A stretch of DNA of 40,669 bases from DASSKF01 sp035690725 (lineage in GTDB: Bacteria > Actinomycetota > Actinomycetes > Actinomycetales > Dermatophilaceae). The position numbers and the translations under genes were made by a program. The DNA lies in NCBI GenBank assembly GCA_035690725.1, contig DASSKF010000235.1, positions 1 to 40,669 on the forward strand, in the 5' to 3' direction. Below are positions 1 to 8,608 of the stretch, one piece after another. The first letter of the stretch is position 1; each line of letters begins with the position of its first letter. A model generated the notes under the pieces. It was not told the DNA's origin, did not search any database, and was given only the letters and a program-made list of their open reading frames with translations.

Positions 1-47
1 CGACGGCATCCGCGCCGAGAGCAGCTGACTCCTCTGCGTCGGGCGAA

Positions 48-69
48 GGGAACGCCGCCCGAGGTTCCC
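48..69 (-). terminator. Hairpin just after the GH15-like gene
   Basis: Arms GGGAAC (48-53) and GTTCCC (64-69) flank a 10-nt loop and begin one base after the stop codon of the minus-strand hydrolase gene. Read on the minus strand, the hairpin is followed by a short TTC run. The stem is short, so this is only a plausible intrinsic terminator. Confidence 0.4.
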
Positions 70-70
70 G

Positions 71-1996
71 CTATCGGGCCTGCGGTGGGACGGACGGTGG
101 CTCGAGGAGCGTGCCCTCGAGCCCGGTCAGGGTGAGCAGGACGATGGCGTCGGTCCAGCCGAGCGGGGCCACGGACAGGGGTAGCCCGTCGTCGCGGACC
201 TTCTCCGGCATGACGCCGAGGTTGGTGCGGTGGTCTGCGAGCCAGCCGAGCCACGCCGTGGCCTCGGCGTGCCGGCCAGATGCTGCGGCGGACAGCGCGA
301 AGAAGCCTGTTTCGGGGGTCCACGCGTCGTTCGGATCACCGGTCCAGTCCTCGCCCGGCAGGATGCCGCCGACCGGCAGGGTGAGAACGTCCGCAGATCG
401 CTCTACGGCCTCGTCGATCTGTGCTGTTGAGGGTGCGAAGGGTGGGGTCAGGAATGTCACGGCGGAGTCCGCACCGCTACTGGTCCAGGGGTAGCGGCCG
501 TAGCCAGTTGTGCCGAACTCGCGGTCGATCGCCGACTGGAGGTGTTCGGCGGCTGACCCGTATCGTCGCGCGTCCGCGATGTGACCGGTTGCGGCCGCGA
601 AGTGGCTGGAGGCCCGCAGACCGCTGAGCAGGGGGGCCGCCAGCCCGATGGTGACACCTTGGACAGCGTTCTCCCAGTAGTCGGGCGTGGCCGGTGGCAT
701 CCCGTCGGGGCCCAAGTGTGTGGCAACGTAGTCTGCCGATTTCCGGACCATGGGCCAGAGCTCGCGGGCCTGCTGCTGGGTGTGCCCGTCGCCGTGAGCT
801 GTTCGTAGCCAGGTGTCGGCCGCGAACGGGACCCAGCCGTTGCCGTCGAGCTGCCAGTGTCGGTCGTCGGGTGGGCCGGATCCGTCGGGCAGGTAGCGCG
901 CCTCCCAGGTGCCGTTGGGCCGCTGCGCGCGTGCCATGAACTGCAGGATCTCGTAGGCCTCGTCGCGGTGGCCCGTGTAGGCGAGGGCGCTGGCCATGAA
1001 GCTGCCGTCGCGCGGCCAGGCGTACTTCCACGCGCCGTGCCAGGCGACGATCGGGGCTCCGTTGGGTTGGTCGAGCAGGCGGATGTTGAGCAGTGCGCGT
1101 GCCGCCATCTCGCGCTGCTGTTGTGTCGTTCCGGGCACGGTGCCGGAGGCGAGCCAGGCTCGGTCGGCCGCGATGCGTGCCAGGGCGCCGGGGTCGTCCT
1201 CGGCCACGGTGACGGCCGTCGTCGCGCCGTCAGGCACATAGCGCAGACGGCCGTCGGCCAGCCGCAGCACAGTGCTGCGGTCGACGTAGCTGGCGCCCCG
1301 TGCTTGCTCGGGGGTGATCCCGACCGTTGTCAGGTCGTTGCCGGTGATGCCGGCCAGCGGGAGGAACGGGGCGGGCCGCGGCGTGGAGTGGAAGCAATCG
1401 CCGCGGGCTGAACAGGAGGTGGGTCCACTCGCGTTCAGTGCGAAGGCGGGGTGGAAGGTGTCCCAGGGCGGGTCGACGTACGGATGCCAGCCGCCCCAGT
1501 AGCTGAGGTCATAGTTGTAGGCGGGCAGCGCATTCGCGAGCCGGGATCGCGCTCCCGTCCAGATCACCGGACCATCCGCGCCGGTGGCCGACATGACGAG
1601 GTAGTACGTGGTGGACGGGTCGGGGTGCACCGCTGCGGACAGGCGGAGTTCGATCCACCCCTCGCCCCAGCCTCCCAAGGCAGCGAGGTCGGCGCTCGCG
1701 CTCGCCACGGTGGTCGACGGGTCGGCATAGTCGCTGCGCAACGAGAGCGTCACCTCTCCCTCGGTGGCTTCACTGATGACGTATGCCGAGAGGTTGCGAA
1801 TGCTGTCATCATCAGTGCGGACGGCTTGGGCAGCCGCGTTGTTGGGCGCGTTGACCCGGAACAGCGACCGGTCGTGGGTCAGCTGCTGCTCGTAGAGAGG
1901 CATGTCGTCGGCTGCCGCTGGCAACGCGGCAAGCAGCGAGGTCACACATGCCGCAGCCAAGAGGAGGGGGAGGAGCCGCCGTGGTCTCATGGTCAT
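71..1996 (-). CDS. Secreted GH15-like glycoside hydrolase
   Basis: A 641-residue secreted protein with a Sec-type signal peptide (basic MRPRR, hydrophobic stretch to about residue 27, Ala-rich cleavage site). Residues about 40-190 look like a beta-sandwich accessory domain. Residues about 290-630 form an (alpha/alpha)6 catalytic domain of the glucoamylase family GH15. Visible motifs are KYAWPRDGSF (324-333, substrate pocket), DYWE (439-442, likely general acid Glu442) and MPEKV (596-600, likely base Glu598). GH15 enzymes release glucose from non-reducing ends of alpha-glucans; the exact linkage here is unknown. It lies 52 bp downstream of the GH89 gene on the same strand and is probably cotranscribed. 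A second ATG at 1990 is an alternative start. Confidence 0.8.
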   Translation of the reverse strand: MTMRPRRLLPLLLAAACVTSLLAALPAAADDMPLYEQQLTHDRSLFRVNAPNNAAAQAVRTDDDSIRNLSAYVISEATEGEVTLSLRSDYADPSTTVASASADLAALGGWGEGWIELRLSAAVHPDPSTTYYLVMSATGADGPVIWTGARSRLANALPAYNYDLSYWGGWHPYVDPPWDTFHPAFALNASGPTSCSARGDCFHSTPRPAPFLPLAGITGNDLTTVGITPEQARGASYVDRSTVLRLADGRLRYVPDGATTAVTVAEDDPGALARIAADRAWLASGTVPGTTQQQREMAARALLNIRLLDQPNGAPIVAWHGAWKYAWPRDGSFMASALAYTGHRDEAYEILQFMARAQRPNGTWEARYLPDGSGPPDDRHWQLDGNGWVPFAADTWLRTAHGDGHTQQQARELWPMVRKSADYVATHLGPDGMPPATPDYWENAVQGVTIGLAAPLLSGLRASSHFAAATGHIADARRYGSAAEHLQSAIDREFGTTGYGRYPWTSSGADSAVTFLTPPFAPSTAQIDEAVERSADVLTLPVGGILPGEDWTGDPNDAWTPETGFFALSAAASGRHAEATAWLGWLADHRTNLGVMPEKVRDDGLPLSVAPLGWTDAIVLLTLTGLEGTLLEPPSVPPQAR

Positions 1997-2048
1997 GGTC
2001 TCTCAGTTCTGTGCAGAGTCGTCGTCCACCGGTGCGGTTGTCGCGAGG

Positions 2049-5000
2049 TCACGTATCTGACGATGTGGTCGTCGCTGGCGTGCCGTAGACGCTGACCTCG
2101 GTGAGGTGGAAGGTGGCGTTGGCGGTGTTGCTGAGTCCGACGACGCGGATGTAGCGGGCCTGCGCCTCGGTGTTCATGGTGTCGCCGGCGTCGGTGGCTG
2201 GCCGTCCGGCGGCGCGACCGCCGAGGGTGAACCAGTGCTCTCCGTCGATGCTGCCCTCGAGGCGGTAGGTGTAGACCCGGCTTCCGTCGACGTAGTTGCG
2301 GACGTTGATCTTGGAGACGTCGTTGACCTTGGTCAGGTCGACCTGCCACCAGGTGCTGCCGAGGGTCAGGGGACCGCCCCAGTAGGGGTAGTTGCTGCGA
2401 CTGCCGTCGTTGGCGGCGGTAGCGGGGTGGCCGCTCTCGGAGTCCAGGGCGCTGACCGGCTTGTGCAGGCTCTGCAGCTGGTCGCCGGAGCTGTCGCGTG
2501 CGGTCGAGGGGGTGTCGACGATGCCGCCGGAGAAGGTGGCGATGGCCTCCTGCCGGGTGTGGCGGTTGACTGCGCTGACGAACATGCCCACGTCTTGGTT
2601 CGTCGTCGTGCCGGGGACTGCGCCCGAGCCGACGACGGTCCAGTTCTTGCCGTCGCTGCTGCAGGAGCCGGTCAGCGTGCCGCCGTCCTTGCTGAGACGA
2701 ACGTGGACCGTCGGGGCGAAGCCGCCGACCTCTTGATAGGTGTCGGGACTGCCGTTGCCGTCGGAGTCCCAGCTGAACATGCATCCGTGTGCGGGGGTGA
2801 CGGCGATGTTGGCAAAGCCGGCGTTGCCGGCGCTCGACAGGTCGTTGCCGGCGGCAAGGCCGGACCGGGTGTAGTCCGAGGACCCGTCCTGCAGCGTCAC
2901 GGTCGTCGCAACCGCCGAACCGTCCTCGAGAGCGTCATCCTGGTACACGGCGGCATACTCGACCGTGGACTTCCAGATGTCTTCGCCGCCGGCGGCGATG
3001 CTCACCTCGTCTCCACGTTGGGCGAACGTCGCGTGGGTGTTGCTGAACGTCTGGTACGGCGCGGAGACGTCTCCACCGACCAGCAGGCGGGTGGACGCGC
3101 TTCTGGCGTCCGTGGTCGCGCCGGAGGACCACTCTGCGCTCGCAGTCAGGGTCTTGACGTCGCCTTCGGAAGCGTCCGCTGGGATGGTCACCTTCCAGGC
3201 CGCGGTGACGCTGTCGGCTGCGGCGACAGCGTCGGCGGTCGTGTCGCCGGTGGGGGAGACGTCGTACCCTGCGGGCGCGTGCAGCTTCAGGTTCACGGCG
3301 CCCGTGGGCTCGATCTGGTTGTTGTTGGTGAAGGTCGCGGTGACGGTTGCGACGTCGCCGGGCTGGAACCCCTTGTGGTCGATGGCGACGTCCAGGTCCC
3401 CTGAGGGGATCTGGGCCACCTTGGTCGCCTCGGCGTACGCGTCGCCCTGCGGCTTGAACGGGTACTGGGTCGGCGCGTGCGCCCACTGCTCGGCGACCGT
3501 GAGCCAGTCGATGGGCTCGGGCTGCTCGCCGGTCTGCAGTGCAGTGGCAAGGCTGTCGAAGTAGCGCTTCCAGCGCCCGGCGTAGTAGTCGCCAACCAGG
3601 CCGTTGAACTCACGGCGGGCGTAGTCCTGCAGGTCGGTGCCGGTCGCCCACAGCGACACCAGGGACTTCAGGTCATAGTCGAGGGCAGCGGCCTCCTTCG
3701 CGCCGCGCGCCTGCTTGGCTGCCTCCTTCTGCCAGGCGCCGAGCAGGAAGCTCTGGTTGGTTCCGAGCAGGCTGTCCATCAGCTGCATCTGGTCCAGCCA
3801 TTTGGTCGTCAGCTTGTCGAACGTGTCCGCCTCGCCTGCGGCGTAGGCGGCGCGGATCCGGGGCAGTTGCAGTCGGCTGTGGTTGGCCAGCACCTGCCGG
3901 GCGACGTCGACGAGGTCGTAGCGGTAGGCCTCGGAGTTGCGCAGTTCGGGGGCCACCTGCAACAGCTCGCCGAGGGCGTGGTCGAAGGTGGCGATGTCGT
4001 ACTGCAGTGCGGTGCCGGTGTTGCCCAGTCCCGGCTGGTCGTCATACAGGCCGGTCACGTGCCGGCTGTCCTTTCCGGCGGGCCAGTCGTATGCCGTGTG
4101 CTCCAGGATCCGCCACGCGGCTCGGGCGTGTGGGTCGACACCGCCGTAGCGGGCGTCGGCGTAGTCGCGGAACCACTGGTCCATGTCGACGGGGCCGTCG
4201 ACCCAGGGCATGTCGGTGAAGAAGGCGACGGCGGCTGGGTTGTTGTCGATGGCTTCGGGCATCAGGGCGATGCCGTCCATGGCGGTGTCGGGCCTCTTGA
4301 GCCAGGCGTGGAACTTCTCGTTCCACACGCCCAGGGCGGCGCCCATGTTCATGTGTCCGCCGAAGTTCCAGATGGTACCGAATGCGTAGGGGGTGCCGAA
4401 GAAGTCCTTGTCACGGTTGGTGATGCTGGGCTGTTCGGTGATGCCGTCGACGATGAACATCTTCGAGCGGTCGATCGCCTTCAGCGTCTCGGGCAAGGGG
4501 TTGTCCTGCCAGCCCAGGATGGTCCACAAGGCATCGGGGTGGGCGGTGTCCAGGGCTTCCTGGACCGCGCGGGAGGCGTCGGCCACGTTGACGTTGCCGG
4601 CGCGTCCGCCTTCGTGGAGCAGGTCCATCTTGTACATCGTGCTGTCGCCGAAGAGCTGGGCCTGCACCTCGTAGAAGACCTTCGCCACTCGCGCGAAGTA
4701 GGGGTCGGTCGGGTCGAGCCAGTCCGGGCGCTGCAGTTGGTTCCACGTCCCCTGGGGCACCGTGTGGGCGCCAGGGTTGCGGTCCTCGAAGTCGGTGGGG
4801 ACGGTCCCGAAGTAGCCGGGCAGCACCGGTGTCATCCCGAGCTCTCGCAGCCGCCTGGTCATCTTCTGCCCGAGCCGGACCCGTTGGTCGATCAGCTGCT
4901 GCGAGATCGGGGAGCCGGTGCAGCACATGTTCTGCAGCAGCCACCACGACTGGTGGGCAGGCTGGGGAATCCAGTTGCGCATGTCCCGTGCGGAGTAGTT

Positions 5001-5627
5001 GAACTGCTGGAACGTGCGCTCGTAGACCGCCTCCTGTCCCTCGTACACGAGCACCTCGTTGATGCCGTGCAGTGCCAGGACGTCGATGCGGCGCTGCCAC
5101 TCCGGCCAGCTGAGGTACGCGCCGGCATACCCCTCGTTGGTGTCGTTGAGGGCGAACCGGTGGGAGACCGAGGTGTCGCGTTTGATCGGCGAGGAGGGAA
5201 GCGGTAGCCGGTCCGGGAGGTTCAGCTGGGTGCCGTTGATCGCGACGTCGGCGTGCGCAACATGACGCAGGTACCAGCCGAATCCCGTCAGCTCGACTGC
5301 CGGGGTGGTGCCGGCCACGACGAGGTGCCCGTCCTCGGCATACACCTCGAACCGGTCCGGTCCGTCACCCCGCTCCAGCGCGCGCAGCTCGACCTGGTCG
5401 GCCCGAGCGTCGCCCAGAATGCGTTGCAAAGCGTCGCGGGCGGGGGTGGAGTCGAAGGCCGGGGCACTGTGCCCCGCCGTCGGCAGGGGGCCGGTCGGCG
5501 CGGCGGCGGCCGTGCCCTGAACGCCCCCCACCACGACCATCAGGACGGAAGCCACAACAATGACGAGCCAATGTGTCGCACCTCGGCTGCGGCGTCCTGG
5601 GCTGGCTGGTTGGTCGAACCGGCTCAT
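2049..5627 (-). CDS. Secreted multidomain GH89 alpha-N-acetylglucosaminidase
   Basis: A 1192-residue exported enzyme that hydrolyses terminal alpha-linked N-acetylglucosamine. An N-terminal signal segment (hydrophobic residues 20-43) is followed by a NAGLU N-terminal domain (about 55-140), TIM barrel (about 155-480) and helical C-terminal domain (about 490-725). Likely catalytic residues are Glu339 in LLHEGG and Glu458 in MPEAID, matching the two GH89 glutamates. The extra C-terminal half carries an NPCBM-associated NEW3-type beta domain (about 740-850), a concanavalin-like domain (about 860-1035) and an F5/8 type C (CBM32-like) sugar-binding domain (about 1045-1185). The ATG at 5627 has a GGGGAC ribosome site 7-8 nt upstream. 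Family members act on heparan, capped mucin O-glycans or similar sugars; the substrate here is unknown, and bacterial wall glycans are also possible. Confidence 0.9.
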   Translation of the reverse strand: MSRFDQPASPGRRSRGATHWLVIVVASVLMVVVGGVQGTAAAAPTGPLPTAGHSAPAFDSTPARDALQRILGDARADQVELRALERGDGPDRFEVYAEDGHLVVAGTTPAVELTGFGWYLRHVAHADVAINGTQLNLPDRLPLPSSPIKRDTSVSHRFALNDTNEGYAGAYLSWPEWQRRIDVLALHGINEVLVYEGQEAVYERTFQQFNYSARDMRNWIPQPAHQSWWLLQNMCCTGSPISQQLIDQRVRLGQKMTRRLRELGMTPVLPGYFGTVPTDFEDRNPGAHTVPQGTWNQLQRPDWLDPTDPYFARVAKVFYEVQAQLFGDSTMYKMDLLHEGGRAGNVNVADASRAVQEALDTAHPDALWTILGWQDNPLPETLKAIDRSKMFIVDGITEQPSITNRDKDFFGTPYAFGTIWNFGGHMNMGAALGVWNEKFHAWLKRPDTAMDGIALMPEAIDNNPAAVAFFTDMPWVDGPVDMDQWFRDYADARYGGVDPHARAAWRILEHTAYDWPAGKDSRHVTGLYDDQPGLGNTGTALQYDIATFDHALGELLQVAPELRNSEAYRYDLVDVARQVLANHSRLQLPRIRAAYAAGEADTFDKLTTKWLDQMQLMDSLLGTNQSFLLGAWQKEAAKQARGAKEAAALDYDLKSLVSLWATGTDLQDYARREFNGLVGDYYAGRWKRYFDSLATALQTGEQPEPIDWLTVAEQWAHAPTQYPFKPQGDAYAEATKVAQIPSGDLDVAIDHKGFQPGDVATVTATFTNNNQIEPTGAVNLKLHAPAGYDVSPTGDTTADAVAAADSVTAAWKVTIPADASEGDVKTLTASAEWSSGATTDARSASTRLLVGGDVSAPYQTFSNTHATFAQRGDEVSIAAGGEDIWKSTVEYAAVYQDDALEDGSAVATTVTLQDGSSDYTRSGLAAGNDLSSAGNAGFANIAVTPAHGCMFSWDSDGNGSPDTYQEVGGFAPTVHVRLSKDGGTLTGSCSSDGKNWTVVGSGAVPGTTTNQDVGMFVSAVNRHTRQEAIATFSGGIVDTPSTARDSSGDQLQSLHKPVSALDSESGHPATAANDGSRSNYPYWGGPLTLGSTWWQVDLTKVNDVSKINVRNYVDGSRVYTYRLEGSIDGEHWFTLGGRAAGRPATDAGDTMNTEAQARYIRVVGLSNTANATFHLTEVSVYGTPATTTSSDT

Positions 5628-5671
5628 GTCGGGTCCCCTATAGTTATGAAGTGACCTTTCAGAATTCCCCG

Positions 5672-5700
5672 ATGCTGGCAGGGCTCCCGGCAGCCGTCAA
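5672..5700 (-). promoter_or_regulatory. Predicted promoter of the GH89-GH15 operon
   Basis: On the minus strand TTGACG (5700-5695) and CAGCAT (5677-5672) are separated by 17 bp. The inferred start site is about 40 bp before the GH89 ATG. Two short inverted repeats flank it: CTGA-N4-TCAG at 5711-5722 just upstream of the -35, and TGAA-N7-TTCA at 5647-5661 near the transcription start. They are candidates for binding by the divergent ROK regulator. Confidence 0.45.
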
Positions 5701-5799
5701 CCCTTTACCGCTGAGTAATCAGGTGCGTAACTGGGTGACGGGGACGCCCGAGCAGTCGGCCGCACCTCTGCGGCTCGGCGCGGTCGCACGTGGTCGTCG

Positions 5800-7032
5800 G
5801 TGGTCGTGAGAGACCGACCGCGGTCCGTCGGCACCCGGGTGCTTCGACGGTTGAACGCGAGGAAGGTGCTCGACGCCGTCCACCAGGTCGCCCCGGACGC
5901 CCAACGACTGACAGAGCTCGTCGAAGCGACCGGACTTGCTCGTCCAACGGTTGCTCAGGCGGTCGACGAGCTCGTGGACGCAGGGTGGCTGATCGAGCAT
6001 CCGGCCGTGTCCAGGCCGGGGGGTGGGCGACCGGCGCTGCGCGTGGGACTCAACGGCCGCGCTGCCCCCGTGCTCGGGATCGACCTCGGGCCACACCGGA
6101 TCAGCACGGGCGTCGTGGACGCGGCGGGCGTGGAGCTCGCGACAGCCCGGCGCATGGTTCGGCGACGTGGCGCCGAACCCCTCCTTCGCGTCGTCGAGGA
6201 AGCGGTCGACGAGGTGCTGTCCTCCGCGCACGTCCCTCTCGGCGAGGTGGCGATAGCTGTCGTGGGCACCCCCGGGATCGTTGACCCGCACTCGGGCAGT
6301 GTCAGCTACGCGCCAAGCCTCCCCGGATGGGCAGGCACCGATGTGGCTGGCCGGCTCCCACTGGAACTCTCCTGCCCGGTCCTGGTGGAGAACGATGCCA
6401 ACCTCGCGGCACTGGCGGTGGCCGAGAGCCAAGGGTGTGAGGGGACAGTCCTGGCCATTCAATGGGGTGAGCGGCTGGGGGCCGGGCTGACCATCAGCGG
6501 GCGGCTGCATCGAGGCACCGGAGCGGCTGGTGAGATCGGGTTCATCAGGCACGGGAACGCTCCGCGCGAGTCGGACGGCAGAGGGCCGTTGGAGGCGTCC
6601 ATCGGGGCCGAGGCCATCGTGACCCGAGCCCGTGCCGCGGTCGGTGACGCACGTGAGGGCGCAGAGCGCCTCTTCCCGGACGCGGCAGCGGTCTTCAGTG
6701 CCGCTGCCGATGGCCGTGCCGAGGCGCTGCAGGTCGTGCGGGACGTGGCGCGGGAGCTCTCCGAGGCTCTTGCTCCCGCACTGTTGGTCCTGTGCCCGGA
6801 TGCCGTGATTGTCAGCGGTGGCGTCGCTCGAGCCGGGAGCGTCCTCCTGGATGCCATGCGGTCGGCCCTGGACGAGCTCACCTTGATCCCTGCCCGCGTG
6901 GAGATCTCCACACTCGCGGAGACCGCGACGCTCAAGGGAGCCCTCCGGCTCGGACTCGATGAGGTCTGGCAACGCTCACTGGACGACTCCATCCCCGGAC
7001 GAGGTCAGGACGGGCGCCCGCGACACACGTAG
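5800..7032 (+). CDS. ROK-family transcriptional regulator
   Basis: A 410-residue protein with a winged helix-turn-helix (about 15-70, including LARPTVAQAVDEL) fused to a ROK sugar-kinase-like fold. GIDLG (93-97) is the phosphate-loop remnant and VENDAN (196-201) carries the usual sugar-binding Asn-Asp. The sugar-contacting ExGH motif reads GEIGF (244-248), with Phe for His. The ROK zinc site CxCGxxGCLE is degenerate, reading GPLE (262-265) with its cysteines missing. It is therefore probably a sensor without kinase activity, possibly with altered sugar binding. It diverges from the GH89-GH15 operon, which it likely represses until an aminosugar or glucoside is present. Two GTG starts (5800 and 5806) are possible and neither has a clear ribosome site. 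Confidence 0.85.
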   Translation: MVVRDRPRSVGTRVLRRLNARKVLDAVHQVAPDAQRLTELVEATGLARPTVAQAVDELVDAGWLIEHPAVSRPGGGRPALRVGLNGRAAPVLGIDLGPHRISTGVVDAAGVELATARRMVRRRGAEPLLRVVEEAVDEVLSSAHVPLGEVAIAVVGTPGIVDPHSGSVSYAPSLPGWAGTDVAGRLPLELSCPVLVENDANLAALAVAESQGCEGTVLAIQWGERLGAGLTISGRLHRGTGAAGEIGFIRHGNAPRESDGRGPLEASIGAEAIVTRARAAVGDAREGAERLFPDAAAVFSAAADGRAEALQVVRDVARELSEALAPALLVLCPDAVIVSGGVARAGSVLLDAMRSALDELTLIPARVEISTLAETATLKGALRLGLDEVWQRSLDDSIPGRGQDGRPRHT

Positions 7033-7035
7033 GGT
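7030..7035 (+). promoter_or_regulatory. Leaderless -10 box overlapping the ROK stop codon
   Basis: TAGGGT begins with the TAG stop of the ROK gene and ends 6 nt before the GTG of the following MFS gene. That spacing puts the transcription start at or next to the start codon. No clear -35 is seen. No Shine-Dalgarno sequence precedes the GTG, which fits a leaderless transcript. Confidence 0.4.
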
Positions 7036-7041
7036 GCAACG

Positions 7042-8496
7042 GTGAGCGGGCGCGCAGAGACGACAGAGCGCCCGCAGCGGAGCGGCTGGCCCGTGGTCAT
7101 TGCGTTGCTGGTCGCCGACATGGTCTACGGCTTCCAGCAGACCGCGATATCGCCGGCCATCCCGACCGTCCAGCAGGACCTCTCGGCATCCCGCGAGTGG
7201 ACCGTGTGGCTGTTCTCCGGCTACCTGATCGTCGGCTCCGTCGCCCCGGTGTTCCTCGGCAAGCTGGGCGACCGCGTGGGACGCACGCGCATCTACACCT
7301 GGGCCCTCGTGGTGTTCACGGTCGGCAGTGTCGCGACCGCGGTCTCGCCGACCATCGAGCTCGTGGTGATCTTCCGGATGCTGCAGGGGGTCGGCGGTGT
7401 CGTGTTCCCCCTGAGCTTCGCGATCGCGACCGAGGCGCTCTCGCGGGACAAGGTCAACACCGCCATCGGGGCCCTCACCGGCGGATTCGGCCTCGGGGCG
7501 GTGCTGGGGTTCCCAGTGGGGGGCCTGCTCGCCGAGACCGTGTCGTGGCGGTGGATCTTCGGGGTCGGGGCGATCGCCCTCACGCTCGCCGTCGTGATGG
7601 TCCACCGGGTCGTCCCGAGACTCGGCAGGAGAGTCCCCCGGGGCCTGGACACACCCGGGGCGGTGCTGTTCGGCGGTGCCATCGCGGCCCTGATCGTCGC
7701 GATCACCGAGGGCCCGAACCGCGGCTGGACCGCGCCGCTGCCGCTGGCGATGTTCGGTCTGGCCGTGCTGCTGGCGGTCGGGTGGTACGTGCGGGAGACG
7801 CACACCCCCGAGCCCCTGATGGACCTGCGCGTGCTGCGCTCGCGCGGTGTACTGCTCACCAACCTGACCTCACTGCTGGGCGGGTACGCCGTGTTCGGCA
7901 CCAACATCGTGCTGCCGTTCCTGCTGGAGGGGACGGGGGAGGCGCCCGGTGCCCGCGCGTTCGGGCTCACGGCAGGGCCGCTGCTGATCGGCCTGGTGCT
8001 GATGCCTCGGGCGATCGGGCAGTCCCTGTTCTCGCCACTGACCGGACCGCTGGTGAAGGCAGTCGGCCACCGCGCCGTGTTCACCGGGGGCATGGTGCTG
8101 TCGGCACTGGCGACCTTCGGCCTCGCGGCGTTCCGCTCCCGGCTGTGGATGGTGATGGTCGAGCTGGCGGTCCTCGGCGTCGGCTTCGGCCTGGTCGTCA
8201 GCCTCAGCGGCAGCATCGTCGCGCTCGCGGCCGAGCCGGGCGAGACCGGGATCGCGACCTCGATCACCTCGGTGCTGCGGCGGGCCGGCGGTGCGGTCGG
8301 GGCCCAGGTGTCGATCGCCGTCCTGGCGCTGCTGGCCGCTCCCGGCGGGGGACCGAGCGACACGGCATACACGGTCAGCTTCGCCGTCTGCGGCGGGGCA
8401 GCTCTCGCGGGGAGCGTGTGCGCCGCGCTCGTCATACCGCGCAGGCGGTTCCGCACCCCGGCTCCGGCGGCCGGTCCGCACGACGAGGACTACTGA
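7042..8496 (+). CDS. DHA2-type MFS transporter (first of two)
   Basis: A 484-residue integral membrane protein of the major facilitator superfamily, resembling the 14-helix drug:H+ antiporter group (EmrB/QacA-like). Motif A reads GKLGDRVGRTR (73-83) between helices 2 and 3, and the helix-5 motif C region (about 147-162, GFGLGAVLGFPVGG) typical of exporters is present. It would export small amphipathic compounds or metabolites in exchange for protons; the substrate cannot be read from sequence. The GTG at 7042 lies 9 bp after the ROK stop codon and appears to have its own leaderless promoter. A second, distinct DHA2 transporter follows 108 bp downstream. Confidence 0.85.
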   Translation: MSGRAETTERPQRSGWPVVIALLVADMVYGFQQTAISPAIPTVQQDLSASREWTVWLFSGYLIVGSVAPVFLGKLGDRVGRTRIYTWALVVFTVGSVATAVSPTIELVVIFRMLQGVGGVVFPLSFAIATEALSRDKVNTAIGALTGGFGLGAVLGFPVGGLLAETVSWRWIFGVGAIALTLAVVMVHRVVPRLGRRVPRGLDTPGAVLFGGAIAALIVAITEGPNRGWTAPLPLAMFGLAVLLAVGWYVRETHTPEPLMDLRVLRSRGVLLTNLTSLLGGYAVFGTNIVLPFLLEGTGEAPGARAFGLTAGPLLIGLVLMPRAIGQSLFSPLTGPLVKAVGHRAVFTGGMVLSALATFGLAAFRSRLWMVMVELAVLGVGFGLVVSLSGSIVALAAEPGETGIATSITSVLRRAGGAVGAQVSIAVLALLAAPGGGPSDTAYTVSFAVCGGAALAGSVCAALVIPRRRFRTPAPAAGPHDEDY

Positions 8497-8562
8497 GGGC
8501 CACCGCCGACGACGTCCTGCGCCGGGGCGCGATCTCGTCGATCGCCATCACCCGCAGTTGGG

Positions 8563-8568
8563 TAGCCT
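8563..8568 (+). promoter_or_regulatory. -10 box for a leaderless uORF
   Basis: TAGCCT ends 7 nt before the GTG at 8576, so the predicted transcript starts at or next to that codon. The same hexamer occurs upstream of the fakA and DUF177 genes in this window, which supports it as a housekeeping -10. A -35 element is not evident. Confidence 0.4.
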
Positions 8569-8575
8569 CGATGTC

Positions 8576-8608
8576 GTGAACCTCCCCTTCCTCGACACCC
8601 TCCGGTGA
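8576..8608 (+). CDS. Putative 10-residue leader peptide coupled to the MFS gene
   Basis: GTG at 8576 opens a ten-codon reading frame, MNLPFLDTLR, ending at TGA 8606-8608. The stop overlaps the GTG start of the MFS gene (8605) as GTGA, the arrangement used for translational coupling. With the -10 box at 8563-8568 the peptide would be translated from a leaderless mRNA, and the transporter would depend on termination-reinitiation because it lacks its own clear ribosome site. Short leaderless coding leaders are known in mycobacteria; that this one is translated is inference. Alternatively the stretch is simply a 5' UTR. Confidence 0.35.
   Translation: MNLPFLDTLR

Noticed and set aside
2..28. Possible last nine codons of a plus-strand gene (ending SS then TGA)
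   Set aside because: Only 8 sense codons are inside the window; no family or codon signal can be judged, so it is not called.
3477..5207. Long open frame antisense to the GH89 gene
   Set aside because: It has no protein family features and follows the third-position GC pattern of the real minus-strand gene, as do other long antisense frames opposite leuC, recG, smc and ffh.
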